The notes: a model not told the origin generated them from the letters alone. DNA of 64,000 bases from DATFVJ01 sp035517695 (GCA_035517695.1 DATIYI010000267.1:14910-78909), one strand, 5' to 3'; numbered from the stretch's first letter, positions 48,757-57,832 are shown. A program made the numbers and translations.

Positions 48757-51081
48757 ATGACCGTCAGGGGTACCACCAGGGTGTCTTTCGCCGCCCAGCG
48801 CGCCCAGCGGACAGCGGAAGCCGACCGGTGGATTGCGGGCCTGCTTGGCGCGGAGCCGGCCGTGGCGCTCGTCGCCGTGGGTGGTTACGGCCGCCGCGAG
48901 CTTGCCCCTGGCAGCGATCTCGACGTCATCCTGCTGCACGCCGGGCGCCCCGACGTCGGCGCGCTCGCGGACCGGATCTGGTATCCGGTCTGGGACTCTG
49001 GAGCCCAGCTTGACCATGCGGTCAGGACGGTGCCGCAGGCGAGAAGGGTCGCACAAGCCGACCTGAAGGCCGCGCTCGGCATGCTGCACGCACGCCACAT
49101 CGCGGGTGACGGTGCTCTCACCGCACAGCTACGCGAGGCGGTGCTCGGTGACTGGCGGGCCGCGGCGCGGGTCCGCCTCGCCGAACTGGCCGCGATGGTT
49201 TCGGAGCGCGCGCAGCGCTTCGGTGAGCTTGCCTTCCTGCTCGAACCGGACCTGAAGGAGGCACGGGGCGGCCTGCGCGACGTGAACGCCATGCAGGCCG
49301 TCGCTGCGGCATGGGTAGCGCCGGCACCCGGCCCACGGGTGCGCGCCGCGTACGAATTGATCATGGATGTTCGGCATGCCCTGCACGAGGTGAGCGGCCG
49401 CGGCGCCGACCGCCTCGTGCTGCAGGAACAGGACGAGGTGGCGCGCGCCCTCGGCCTGCTCGACGCGGACGCGCTGCTGCGCTCGCTTGCCCAGGCCGGC
49501 CGGACCGTCGGTTACGCCATAGATCACACCTGGTGGCAGGTGGACCGCAGCATGGCCAAGCGGCCGCGCGGCAGGCGCAGGGGCGTGGCCCTGCTTGGGT
49601 CGGGCCAGCGCGGTGGAACAGAACGCCGGCCGCTCGCCGAGGGTGTGGTCGAGCAGGATGGCGAGGTGGTGTTCGCTCGTTCCGCCGATCCGGCGAGCGA
49701 CCCGAGCATGGTCCTCCGCGCCGCCGCCGCGGCCGCGCGGAGCGGGCTGCCGCTCGCGCCAGGCACCCTCGCCAGGCTGCGTGACTGCCCGCCGCTGCCG
49801 GTGCCCTGGCCGGACGAGGCGAGGGACGCGCTTGTCGCGCTGCTCGGCGCGGGGCCCGCCGCGATCAGCGTGTGGGAGGCACTCGATCAGGAAGAGCTCA
49901 TCACCGCGCTGCTGCCCGACTGGGAACGGGTACGCAACAGGCCGCAGCGCAATCCGCTGCACACCTTCACCGTCGACCGGCACTTGGTGGAGTGCACCTC
50001 GGCGGCCGCGCCGCACGTCCGTGACGTCGCACGTCCCGATCTGCTGCTGCTCAGCGCGCTGCTGCACGACATCGGCAAGGGCTGGCCGGGCGATCACAGC
50101 ATTTCCGGCGCGGAGGTGGCCCGTGACGTCGGCCACCGGCTTGGGCTGCCGGCCGAGGATGTGGAGACGCTGGCGGCAGCCGTTCGGCATCATCTTCTGC
50201 TGCCGCAAACGGCAACGCGGCGCGACCTGGCTGATCCGTTGACCGCCCAGCGGGTCGCGAAGCTGGTGGGCAGCAGGCAACTGCTCGAGTTGCTGCACGC
50301 GCTTGCCATCGCGGACGCGCAAGCCACCGGCCCTGCCGCGTGGAACGAATGGAAAGCGGGTCTCGTTGCTGAGCTGGTGGACCGCACCGCGGCCGTGCTC
50401 GCGGGTGACGAGCCACCGCGGCCCGCGCCGCTGTCACCCGCGCAGGCGGAGCTTGCCGCGCGCGGCGGCACGGCCGCGGTCGTGCGCGACTGCGAGGTGA
50501 CCGTCGTCGCCCCGGACCGGCCTGGGCTGCTGTGGCGGGCGGCCGGCGTGCTCGCCTCGCATCGGCTGGCGGTCAGGTCCGCCACCGCGACCGCGAAGGA
50601 TGGCATGGCGGTCACCGTGCTCACGGTCGCGCCTGAGTTCGGGGCGCCGCCCGACGCGGCGCTGATAGAAGGCGAGCTGCAACGGATGCTGGACGGCCGC
50701 CTCGACGTGGCGGAGCGGCTGGCCAGGCGGCAGCGGGCATATCGACCGCGTCCTGGTGTCCCGGTCGCGCCACCCAAGGTAACCATGGTGGACGACGCAT
50801 CACACAGCGCGGCCGTGGTCGAGGTCCGCGCGCACGACGAGCCCGGCCTGCTCTGGCGGATCGGCCGTGCCCTCGGCGAGTGCGGCCTTGATGTGCGGGC
50901 GGCCCGGGTGGAGACGCTCGGCGCCGAGGCGGTGGACGCGTTCTACGTGGTCGACAACACGGGCAAGCCGCCCGTGGGGGACAACGTGCGGGCGCTGATC
51001 CGTGAGCGGGTGCTTGCGGCCCTGACCCGCGGCACCAATCCGCCTGACGGCCAGGGCGCTCATCCGCCCTCGACCGGATAA
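48757..51081 (+). CDS. glnD: PII nucleotidyltransferase/removing enzyme
   Basis: Modifies and demodifies PII according to nitrogen state (adenylylation in Streptomyces). The nucleotidyltransferase motif GGYGRRELAPGSDLDVILLH is at residues 46-65; the HD phosphohydrolase domain has HTFTVDRHLVECT and LLSALLHDIGKGWPGDHS; two ACT domains close the protein (VVAPDRPGLLWRAAGVL and VRAHDEPGLLWRIGRALGE). GGTGGGGGGAG lies before the ATG. 774 residues is normal. Confidence 0.95.
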   Translation: MTVRGTTRVSFAAQRAQRTAEADRWIAGLLGAEPAVALVAVGGYGRRELAPGSDLDVILLHAGRPDVGALADRIWYPVWDSGAQLDHAVRTVPQARRVAQADLKAALGMLHARHIAGDGALTAQLREAVLGDWRAAARVRLAELAAMVSERAQRFGELAFLLEPDLKEARGGLRDVNAMQAVAAAWVAPAPGPRVRAAYELIMDVRHALHEVSGRGADRLVLQEQDEVARALGLLDADALLRSLAQAGRTVGYAIDHTWWQVDRSMAKRPRGRRRGVALLGSGQRGGTERRPLAEGVVEQDGEVVFARSADPASDPSMVLRAAAAAARSGLPLAPGTLARLRDCPPLPVPWPDEARDALVALLGAGPAAISVWEALDQEELITALLPDWERVRNRPQRNPLHTFTVDRHLVECTSAAAPHVRDVARPDLLLLSALLHDIGKGWPGDHSISGAEVARDVGHRLGLPAEDVETLAAAVRHHLLLPQTATRRDLADPLTAQRVAKLVGSRQLLELLHALAIADAQATGPAAWNEWKAGLVAELVDRTAAVLAGDEPPRPAPLSPAQAELAARGGTAAVVRDCEVTVVAPDRPGLLWRAAGVLASHRLAVRSATATAKDGMAVTVLTVAPEFGAPPDAALIEGELQRMLDGRLDVAERLARRQRAYRPRPGVPVAPPKVTMVDDASHSAAVVEVRAHDEPGLLWRIGRALGECGLDVRAARVETLGAEAVDAFYVVDNTGKPPVGDNVRALIRERVLAALTRGTNPPDGQGAHPPSTG

Positions 51082-51127
51082 CCTGGGTAGCCGGTCCGCA
51101 TTACCCGCCCGAGGACGGCAAAGACAC

Positions 51128-52831
51128 GTGTTCGAAACCCTTTCCGATCGGCTGACCCAGGTTTTCTCCTCCCTTCGCGGCAGGGGGCGCCTGTCCGCGG
51201 CCGACATCGACGCGACCTGCCGCGAGATACGCATCGCGCTGCTCGAAGCGGACGTTGCGCTCCCGGTCGTCAGGGAGTTCGTCGCGCGCATCAAGGAGCG
51301 GTCGCGCGGTGAGGCCGTTTCCGCCGCGCTCAACCCCGCGCAGCAGGTCATCAAGATTGTCCATGAGGAGCTCATCGAGATCCTCGGCGGCCAGACCCGC
51401 AGGCTCGAATTCGCCAAGACGCCGCCAACAGTGATCATGCTTGCCGGGCTACAGGGCTCAGGCAAGACGACGCTCGCCGCCAAGCTCGCACTTTGGCTGC
51501 GCGACCAGGGCCACACCCCGCTGATGGTCGCGGCCGACCTGCAGCGACCGAACGCCGTCGGGCAGCTGCAAGTGCTCGGTGAACAGGTCCGGGTTCCGGT
51601 CTACGCGCCCGAGCCTGGAAATGGTGTCGGCGACCCCATCGCGGTCGCCCGCCAGTCCGTGACAGAAGCGAGGCTCAAGCTGCACGACATGGTGGTGATC
51701 GACACCGCGGGTCGCCTCGGCATCGACGAGGAGATGATGGGCCAGGCCGTCGCGATCAGGGATGCGGTGCGGCCGGACGAGATCCTTTACGTGGTCGACG
51801 CGATGATCGGCCAGGACGCCGTGAGCACCGCGCAGGCGTTCCTTGACGGTGTCGGATACGACGCCGTGATTCTCACCAAGCTGGACGGCGACGCACGCGG
51901 CGGCGCGGCACTTTCCATCGCCGAGCTCACCGGCCGGCCCATCATGTTCGCCTCGTCCGGCGAGAAGCTCGAAGAATTCGACCTGTTCCATCCCGACCGG
52001 ATGGCGTCGCGGATCCTCGACATGGGCGACATGCTCACCCTGATCGAGCAGGCCGAGCGGGCCTTCGACGAGGATCAGGCCGCCGATATGGCGGGCAAGC
52101 TCGTCTCGGGCGAGGGCTTTACCCTCGAGGATTTCATCGACCAGCTGCTGATGGTCCGCAAGCTGGGGCCGATCGGCAACCTGCTCGGCATGCTCCCTGG
52201 CGCGGCTCAGAACAGGGAGATGCTAAGCCAGATAGACGACGCCCAGCTCGACCGCGTGCTCGCGATCGTCCGCTCGATGACCCCTGACGAACGGCGCAAC
52301 CCAAAGATTATTAACGGCTCACGCAGGGCGCGTATCGCGGGTGGTGCGGGCGTCAGCGTCAGCGAGGTCGGGGACCTGGTCCTGCGGTTCTTCGAGGCGC
52401 AGAAGATGATGCGCCAGATGCTCGGCGGCGGTATGCCCGGTATACCAGGCATGCCAGGCATGCGGCGCAAATCGGTCAAGAACGCCCGCGGCAAGAAGAA
52501 CAAGAAGAAGCCAAAGGGCGGGCGCCCGGGCGCGCCGGACCGTGCCGCATCTGCCGGCGGCGGGTCTGCCGGCGGGGGGTCTGCGGGTGGCGGCGGGTTT
52601 GCGCGCGGGGCTGGCCAAGGACTGCCGCACGGGCTGCCGGGGATGGGCGGTGCCGGTGCGGGCACTGTTGGTCCTGGATCGCACGGCAGTTTGGGCGATC
52701 TGGCCGCGGGGTTGCCAGGCGGCCTCGGCAAGAGGGCGCCGAGTCCCGCGGACCTGCCGGACCTACAAGATCTCCCGGCAGCGTTCAAGCTGCGCGGCGC
52801 TGCCAAAGCCAAGAATCAGAAGCGCAAGTAG
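51128..52831 (+). CDS. ffh: signal recognition particle protein Ffh
   Basis: SRP54 GTPase binding 4.5S RNA and signal peptides. N and G domains: GLQGSGKTTLAAKLA, DLQRPNAVGQLQVL, DTAGRLGIDEEMM, TKLDGDARGG. The Met-rich M domain carries the RNA-binding SRRARIAGGAGVSVSEV. After it come a Lys-rich stretch (ARGKKNKKKPKGGRP) and a Gly/Ala/Pro-rich tail with SAGGGSAGGG repeats, making 567 residues, some 40-50 longer than typical. GTG start. Confidence 0.96.
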   Translation: MFETLSDRLTQVFSSLRGRGRLSAADIDATCREIRIALLEADVALPVVREFVARIKERSRGEAVSAALNPAQQVIKIVHEELIEILGGQTRRLEFAKTPPTVIMLAGLQGSGKTTLAAKLALWLRDQGHTPLMVAADLQRPNAVGQLQVLGEQVRVPVYAPEPGNGVGDPIAVARQSVTEARLKLHDMVVIDTAGRLGIDEEMMGQAVAIRDAVRPDEILYVVDAMIGQDAVSTAQAFLDGVGYDAVILTKLDGDARGGAALSIAELTGRPIMFASSGEKLEEFDLFHPDRMASRILDMGDMLTLIEQAERAFDEDQAADMAGKLVSGEGFTLEDFIDQLLMVRKLGPIGNLLGMLPGAAQNREMLSQIDDAQLDRVLAIVRSMTPDERRNPKIINGSRRARIAGGAGVSVSEVGDLVLRFFEAQKMMRQMLGGGMPGIPGMPGMRRKSVKNARGKKNKKKPKGGRPGAPDRAASAGGGSAGGGSAGGGGFARGAGQGLPHGLPGMGGAGAGTVGPGSHGSLGDLAAGLPGGLGKRAPSPADLPDLQDLPAAFKLRGAAKAKNQKRK

Positions 52832-53280
52832 CCGCCGCGGTGTCTTCGGCGGGGACCGTGCGCAATCTGGCGAACCCAGCCGTTCATGAATGCCGGGCGG
52901 CAAAGCATGAAATCTGGCTGGACGTCAGCGGCCCCGGGGGCGACCCCCCGGGCCCCCGGCAGTCGATGCCGCATCCGCGGCAGCCGTTAGGGATCTGTGC
53001 GTGCCCCCGGGTGCGACCCGCCGGGGATCCCCCCGCGGCAGCCGGTGCCGCATCCGCGGCAACCGTTAGGGATACGGATGGAGCTACTTGCCCCCTGCGT
53101 GCAACTGAGCCGGCGGCGATTACGCGTCGGCATGAGGTGTCTGGCACAATGTGACCGCGACCACCCGGGCTGCGGGACCCTCTCACACCCGCGGGGCCGG
53201 GTAACCGCCTGAGTGGCCTCACCGGTCCCCACCCGGCAGGGCGCCACTCGTACCGAGATTCCTGGGAGAAGACCACACCC
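52832..53280. other. ffh-rpsP intergenic region with a two-copy 29-bp repeat
   Basis: About 450 bases with no gene. Two near-identical copies of a segment ending CGCATCCGCGGCAGCCGTTAG (shown in part) occur at 52965-52994 and 53045-53073; each contains the small palindrome CCGC-ATC-GCGG-like core. The promoter of the rpsP operon must lie between the second copy and 53280; no confident pair was found. Confidence 0.5.
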
Positions 53281-54180
53281 GTGGCTGTCAAGATCAAACT
53301 CAAGCGTATGGGAAAGATCCATGCGCCGTACTATCGCGTTGTTGTCGCTGACGCCCGCGCCAAGAGAGACGGGCGGGCCATAGAAGAAATCGGCAAGTAC
53401 CACCCTAAGCTGGAGCCGTCGCTCATTGAGATCGACTCCGAGCGCGCGCAGTACTGGCTGTCGGTCGGAGCGCAGCCGACCGATCCGGTTCGCAGCATCC
53501 TCAAGATCACCGGGGATTGGCAGCGGTTCCAAGGTGAGGACGGTGCGGAGGGCACGCTGAAGACCGCGTCACCAGGGGCGGACAAAAAGGAAGCCTTCGC
53601 GGCGGCACTGAAGGAAACCCACGGCGAGTCCGAGGGCGCTTCCACCACGCCGAAGGGGCGCGGCCGTAGGTCAGAGCCGAAGGCTGACAAGCCAGAAGCG
53701 CGGTCTGCCAAGGCCACCAAGACCGCGGGGCCCGATGCGGGCACCGGGGGTGCCCAGGCCGGTAAGGCCGGCCCTGGCACGGCTGAGGCCGAGGGCGATA
53801 AGGGCGAGGGCGGCGCGACCAGGCCGAAGAGGGCCGCCGCCAAGGCGGACAAGGGCGAGGATAAGGCCGCCGACGAGGCCGCCGACCAGGCGGCTGACGC
53901 TGACAAGCCTGGACAGGTGGCTGAGGATGGCAACGCTGCCACCGCGACCGATCAGCAGACTGCGCCCGAGGCCGGTGCCACTGCTGATGCCACCGCGCCC
54001 GCTGATGCCGTCACGGCCGATGCCGCCGCCACGGCCGATGTCGCTGCCACCGCTGATCCAGGGGCGGCAGTCGACGAGGCCGGTGGCGGCGTTGACGCGG
54101 CGGGCAGTGGCGCCGACGAGGCGGGCAGCGGCGCTGACCAGGCCGGCGGCGGAGCCGACAAGGCCGGCGGCGGAGCCTGA
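53281..54180 (+). CDS. rpsP: 30S ribosomal protein S16 with a 200-residue disordered tail
   Basis: The first ~85 residues are a standard S16 (AVKIKLKRMGKIHAPYYRVV, DARAKRDGRAIEEIGKYHPK, YWLSVGAQPTDPVRSILKITG). The remaining ~210 residues have no globular pattern: a Lys/Glu/Ala/Gly part, then Ala/Asp/Thr repeats (TADAAATADVAATAD), ending in about five heptads of the form AGSGADE/AGGGADK. S16 is 80-90 residues in most bacteria and about 140 in Streptomyces; 299 is extreme. First gene of the rpsP-khpA-rimM-trmD operon. Confidence 0.93.
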   Translation: MAVKIKLKRMGKIHAPYYRVVVADARAKRDGRAIEEIGKYHPKLEPSLIEIDSERAQYWLSVGAQPTDPVRSILKITGDWQRFQGEDGAEGTLKTASPGADKKEAFAAALKETHGESEGASTTPKGRGRRSEPKADKPEARSAKATKTAGPDAGTGGAQAGKAGPGTAEAEGDKGEGGATRPKRAAAKADKGEDKAADEAADQAADADKPGQVAEDGNAATATDQQTAPEAGATADATAPADAVTADAAATADVAATADPGAAVDEAGGGVDAAGSGADEAGSGADQAGGGADKAGGGA

Positions 54181-54181
54181 G

Positions 54182-54424
54182 GTGCTTGAGGAAAGTCTTG
54201 AGCATCTTGTCCGCGGCATCGTCGAGCATCCGGAAGATGTCCGGGTCTCCAGCCGCGGACTGCGCCGTGGCAAGGTCCTTGAGGTGCGCGTCCACCCCGA
54301 TGACCTGGGTAAGGTCATCGGCCGTGGTGGCCGCACCGCACGGGCCCTGCGCACAGTCGTAGGCTCGCTCGCCGGAGGCCGCTACGTCCGGATCGACCTG
54401 CTTGATCTGGACGAGATTCGCTGA
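54182..54424 (+). CDS. khpA: KH-domain RNA-binding protein
   Basis: An 80-residue single KH domain starting at GTG, one base after the rpsP stop. It begins LEESLEHLVRGIVEHPEDVR and has the RNA-gripping GxxG loop VIGRGGRTARALRTVVG. KhpA-type proteins bind many small RNAs and mRNAs and sit between rpsP and rimM in most Gram-positives. Cotranscribed; rimM begins six bases later. Confidence 0.93.
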   Translation: MLEESLEHLVRGIVEHPEDVRVSSRGLRRGKVLEVRVHPDDLGKVIGRGGRTARALRTVVGSLAGGRYVRIDLLDLDEIR

Positions 54425-54429
54425 CGGGC

Positions 54430-54951
54430 ATGCTCCTGGTCGTTGGCCGCATAGGCCGCCCGCACGGAGTCCGCGGTGAGGTCGCCGTTGATGTCCGCAC
54501 CGACGACCCAGGTCAGAGGTTCGCTTCGGGCTGTGTGCTCGCCACTCAGCCCGAAGCGCTCGGCCCGCTGACCGTCGTGGCCGCCAGGCCGCACGCCGGC
54601 GGCCTGATCGTCAGCTTCGCCGGAATATCGGACCGCGACGAAGCGCAGCAGGTGCGCGGCACGTGGCTGGTCATCGACTCTGCCGACGTACCCGCGCCTG
54701 ACGACCCGGACGAATACAACGACTATCAGCTGATCGGGCTGGACGTGGTCACCGTGGCCGGCCGTCATGTCGGGACGGTGGCCGACGTCCGCCATCATGG
54801 TCAGGACCTCCTGGTGGTACGGACGGCGTCGGGTGCGGCAGAGATTCTCGTGCCATTCGTCGCCGCTATCGTGCCTGAGGTCGATGTGCGGGCCGGGCGT
54901 CTGCTCATCGACCCGCCGATGGGCCTCCTCGAGCAGAACGAACCGGCCTGA
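54430..54951 (+). CDS. rimM: ribosome maturation factor RimM
   Basis: 16S rRNA processing factor that binds S19 and helps mature the 30S head. The N-terminal barrel LVVGRIGRPHGVRGEVAVDV and C-terminal PRC-barrel (DYQLIGLDVVTVAGRHVGTV, then LVPFVAAIVPEVDV) are intact over 173 residues. trmD starts six bases after it. Confidence 0.95.
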   Translation: MLLVVGRIGRPHGVRGEVAVDVRTDDPGQRFASGCVLATQPEALGPLTVVAARPHAGGLIVSFAGISDRDEAQQVRGTWLVIDSADVPAPDDPDEYNDYQLIGLDVVTVAGRHVGTVADVRHHGQDLLVVRTASGAAEILVPFVAAIVPEVDVRAGRLLIDPPMGLLEQNEPA

Positions 54952-54956
54952 CCGTC

Positions 54957-56018
54957 ATGCGGATCGACATCATCACCATCTTTCCTGGGTATTTTGAGCC
55001 GCTGCGCATGTCGCTCATCGGCAAGGCGGCAGCACGTGGTGATATCCGCCTCAACGTGCACGACCTCAGGAACTGGGCGCGCGATGCGCACCACAGCGTC
55101 GACGACACGCCGTACGGCGGTGGTCCAGGGATGGTGATGAAAGCCGGGCCGTGGGGTGACGCACTGGATGCGGTCGCGGCAGCCGGTCCGGACGCGGCGC
55201 CGCGACTGGTCGTGCCAACGCCAAGCGGTCGCCCGTTCAACCAGCAGGTTGCGGCGCGCTTTGCGCGCGCGCCGCAACTCGTGTTCGCCTGCGGTCGCTA
55301 CGAGGGCATTGATGCGCGCGTCATCGACGAGGCTAGGACCATGATGCCGGTAGACGAGCTAAGCATCGGTGACTACGTCCTCGGTGGCGGTGAGGCCGCC
55401 GTGCTGGTCATGGTGGAGGCGATCTGCCGCCTGGTGCCTGGCGTGGTCGGGAACGCGGAGTCCCTCGCGGATGATTCGTTCGGCGGGTACGGTGTGCCAC
55501 CTTCCTGGCCTGGATCTGGGCCCGGTCCTGGGCCTGGGCCCGGTCCTGGGCCTGCGCCGGGTCCCACCGGCACGTCCAGTCCCATCGGCACTTCTAGCCC
55601 TACCGGCACTTCCAGCCCCGCCCCCATCGGCACTTCTAGCCCTACCGGCACTTCCAGCCCCGCCCCCACCGGCGCCTCCAGACCCACCGGCGCTTCCAGC
55701 CCCACCGGCACTATTAGCCCCACCGGAATTCCGAGCCGCATGGGTGCGCCTGAGGTCGCGGGTGGCATGGCGGGCCTGCTTGAAGGCCCCGTTTATACGA
55801 AACCGCGAGTCTGGCGTGAGCGTGAGGTTCCATCCGTGCTGCTCTCTGGGAATCATGCGGCGATCGCACGCTGGCGGCGCGATGCCGCACTGCGGCGGAC
55901 CGCAGCGATGCGCCCGGAGATGATCGGAATGCTCGATCTCGCTGCCCTCGACCACCGGGACCTTGAGGTGCTGTCCGAGGCTGGCATTCATGTGCGCTCC
56001 GAAGATGTGGCACACTGA
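54957..56018 (+). CDS. trmD: tRNA (guanine37-N1)-methyltransferase with a ~90-residue insertion
   Basis: Makes m1G37 in tRNAs read by CCN/CGG-type codons and prevents frameshifting. The SAM-binding trefoil-knot part is intact: PYGGGPGMVMK, CGRYEGIDARV, ELSIGDYVLGGGEAAVLVM. The catalytic aspartate is in SLADDSFGG (about residue 173). Immediately after it, residues ~178-270 form a GP-dipeptide run and a TGTSSP/TGASSP repeat, before normal sequence resumes at GLLEGPVYTKPRVWREREVP and LLSGNHAAIARWRRD. Length 353 versus about 250-275. The insertion falls in the interdomain lid, yet the frame and all motifs are kept. Confidence 0.95.
   Translation: MRIDIITIFPGYFEPLRMSLIGKAAARGDIRLNVHDLRNWARDAHHSVDDTPYGGGPGMVMKAGPWGDALDAVAAAGPDAAPRLVVPTPSGRPFNQQVAARFARAPQLVFACGRYEGIDARVIDEARTMMPVDELSIGDYVLGGGEAAVLVMVEAICRLVPGVVGNAESLADDSFGGYGVPPSWPGSGPGPGPGPGPGPAPGPTGTSSPIGTSSPTGTSSPAPIGTSSPTGTSSPAPTGASRPTGASSPTGTISPTGIPSRMGAPEVAGGMAGLLEGPVYTKPRVWREREVPSVLLSGNHAAIARWRRDAALRRTAAMRPEMIGMLDLAALDHRDLEVLSEAGIHVRSEDVAH
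55500..55745 (+). repeat. in-frame low-complexity repeat inside trmD
   Basis: A GGCCCGGTCCTGGGCCT-type run (55516-55560) is followed by units of 18 bp, ACCGGCACTTCCAGCCCC, and a longer roughly 60-bp duplication (segments starting near 55583 and 55625). All unit lengths are multiples of three and encode Thr-Gly-Thr-Ser-Ser-Pro or variants. Confidence 0.9.
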
Positions 56019-56134
56019 AAGCCGCCGCCCGGCCTGGAAAGCCTGCGCCGGGGCCGTGATTCGGGAAACCCTAAGCCATGTCCGGGGCGCTATGCACCGC
56101 CCGCGAACGCGCGATTAATTAGAGGAACGCCGTC

Positions 56135-56494
56135 ATGCACACCGCGATCGCCGAGCTTGAGCGGGCCCAGCTCCGCTCGGACATCCCCAGCTTCCGCCCG
56201 GGTGACACGTTGAAGGTGCACGTGCGTGTCAAGGAGGGCACCCGATCCCGGATCCAGGTCTTCCAGGGCGTCGTGATCCGCCGGCAGGGCGGCGGGGGGC
56301 GTGAGACGTTCACCGTCCGCAAGATTAGTTATGGTGTGGGTGTTGAGCGCACATTCCCAGTTCACAGCCCGTCGATCGACAAGATCGAGGTGGTGACTCG
56401 GGGGCGGGTTCGCCGCGCGAAGCTCTACTACCTGCGGTCGTTGCGCGGAAAGGCAGCGCGGATCAGGGAACGGCGCGACCACACTGGCCGCTGA
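56135..56494 (+). CDS. rplS: 50S ribosomal protein L19
   Basis: A 119-residue large-subunit protein at the subunit interface. MHTAIAELERAQLRSDIP, FRPGDTLKVHVRVKEG, RIQVFQGVVIRRQGGG, SIDKIEVVTRGRVRRAKLYY are all conserved. AGAGGAA precedes the ATG. It ends the ribosomal operon; lepB follows after 19 bases. Confidence 0.97.
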   Translation: MHTAIAELERAQLRSDIPSFRPGDTLKVHVRVKEGTRSRIQVFQGVVIRRQGGGGRETFTVRKISYGVGVERTFPVHSPSIDKIEVVTRGRVRRAKLYYLRSLRGKAARIRERRDHTGR

Positions 56495-56513
56495 CCAGTC
56501 TCAATCGCCAGCG

Positions 56514-57314
56514 ATGGCAGAACCCGCCGAGGCGCCCGCGGCCCGACGACGGTCTTTCTGGCGTGAGCTGCCGATACTCGTGGCGGTCGCTCTCATACTT
56601 GCGTTGCTGATCAAGGCATTCGCGGTCCAGGCGTACCGCATCCCATCGGGATCGATGGAAGACACGCTTCTGATCGGCGACCGAGTGCTCGTCAACAAGG
56701 CCGTCTACGACTTCCGCGGGATTGACCGCGGCGACATCGTGGTGTTCAACGGTCAGGGCTCCTGGGATCCGGCGGTCGCATCAGCGCCGTCCGAGAGCGC
56801 TATCCCTCGCGGATACCACGACGTACTGCGCTGGGTGGGCCTTGAGACGGATGGGACGGACTACATCAAGCGGGTCATCGGCCTGCCGGGCGATCGCGTG
56901 GTGTGTTGTAACAGCGACGGTCAGATCACTGTTAACGGGGTTCCGCTGCACGAGAGTGCGTATCTCTACCCAGGTAGCAACCCGTCGCTGCAGCAGTTCA
57001 AGATCGTAGTACCGCCGGGCAGGCTCTGGGTGATGGGCGACCACCGCGCCGACTCGGCCGACTCCAGATACCACATGGAAGGTCCCGGGGAGGGCACTAT
57101 CCCCATCAATGAGGTAGTCGGCAGGGCGTTCGTGGTCATCTGGCCGCCGTCACAACTACAAATGCTGCCGATCCCCGGAACCTTCAAACAAGCAGCGCTC
57201 GAAGCCGCGGGCACGACCGCGCCTGTGATGCCTCTGGCTGGGGGCATTGTCGGGGCGGTGCCTGCGGTCTGGATGGTGCGGCGGTTCCGCAGGCGTCGCC
57301 GATCTGACTCGTAA
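56514..57314 (+). CDS. lepB: type I signal peptidase (first copy)
   Basis: Membrane serine protease removing Sec signal peptides. An N-terminal membrane helix (ILVAVALILALLIKAFAVQ) leads to the catalytic serine in YRIPSGSMEDTL, the general-base lysine in DYIKRVIGLPGDRVV, and the conserved GDHRADSADSR. A second hydrophobic segment followed by a basic tail (RRFRRRRRSDS) is at the C-terminus, the two-helix topology common in actinomycetes. Tandem to a second lepB. Confidence 0.94.
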   Translation: MAEPAEAPAARRRSFWRELPILVAVALILALLIKAFAVQAYRIPSGSMEDTLLIGDRVLVNKAVYDFRGIDRGDIVVFNGQGSWDPAVASAPSESAIPRGYHDVLRWVGLETDGTDYIKRVIGLPGDRVVCCNSDGQITVNGVPLHESAYLYPGSNPSLQQFKIVVPPGRLWVMGDHRADSADSRYHMEGPGEGTIPINEVVGRAFVVIWPPSQLQMLPIPGTFKQAALEAAGTTAPVMPLAGGIVGAVPAVWMVRRFRRRRRSDS

Positions 57315-57577
57315 TTCATGACGAAAGTCGGCCCTGCTCAGCAATCATGAAATATCAGGCGCGGTAAGGACCACGGCTTCCCTTGGGTTCGGTCACCTTA
57401 GGAGCCGCTGCTCCTGGTCGTGCGCCGCTGTCGCTGGGACCGGGTGTCGGCGGGCAGTGGCTCGCCGGGGCAACCGGCGTGCGAGGGGCCGGGCATCGGC
57501 TCGCACCGGAAGGCTGGGCCTTGGTGCCCAACGGCTCGGCCACCGCCGTACCGTTGCCAAATGGCCCATACCGTTGC

Positions 57578-57687
57578 CACATGGCACTGGGCCGCCGCCA
57601 CATGGCACTGGGCCGCCGCCGCCACATGGCACTGGGCCGCCGCCACATGGCACTGGGCCGCCGCCGCCACATGGCACTGGGCCGCGG
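57578..57687. repeat. alternating 21/24-bp tandem repeat
   Basis: Five units beginning CACATGGCACTGGGCCGCC start at 57578, 57599, 57623, 57644 and 57668. They alternate in length, 21 then 24 bases, by an added CGC. The pattern suggests duplication of a 45-base pair of units. Confidence 0.9.
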
Positions 57688-57727
57688 CCAATCGTCGGCC
57701 TGTGATTCTGTCGTCCCTTTTAGGAGC

Positions 57728-57756
57728 TTGACCTTGATTTGTGGCCTGAATTAACG
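57728..57756 (+). promoter_or_regulatory. candidate promoter for the second lepB
   Basis: TTGACC (57728-57733) is 17 bases before TTAACG (57751-57756), about 77 bases before the ATG. The -35 is good, the -10 weak. Confidence 0.3.
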
Positions 57757-57832
57757 TCCCATTGCACAGAGGGTAGCCGGAGCGGCGGCGTTGTTGCGGT
57801 TCGCACGCTGGCCCAGCGATAAGCTCAATTCG

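Larger units (their letters stand above)
57315..57832. other. intergenic region between the two signal peptidase genes
   Basis: About 520 bases with no supported gene. It holds the 21/24-bp repeat and a candidate promoter, listed separately. Open frames across the repeat (Met-Ala-Leu-Gly-Arg-Arg repeats) are by-products of the 3n unit length. Confidence 0.6.

Noticed and set aside
53735..54424. Long frame with the KH domain as its C-terminus
   Set aside because: The N-terminal part is the shadow of the rpsP tail; the KH protein starts at GTG 54182 after the rpsP stop.
57383..57754. Plus-strand frame with MALGRR repeats between the lepB genes
   Set aside because: Unit length is a multiple of three, so the frame stays open by chance; no start signal or homology.
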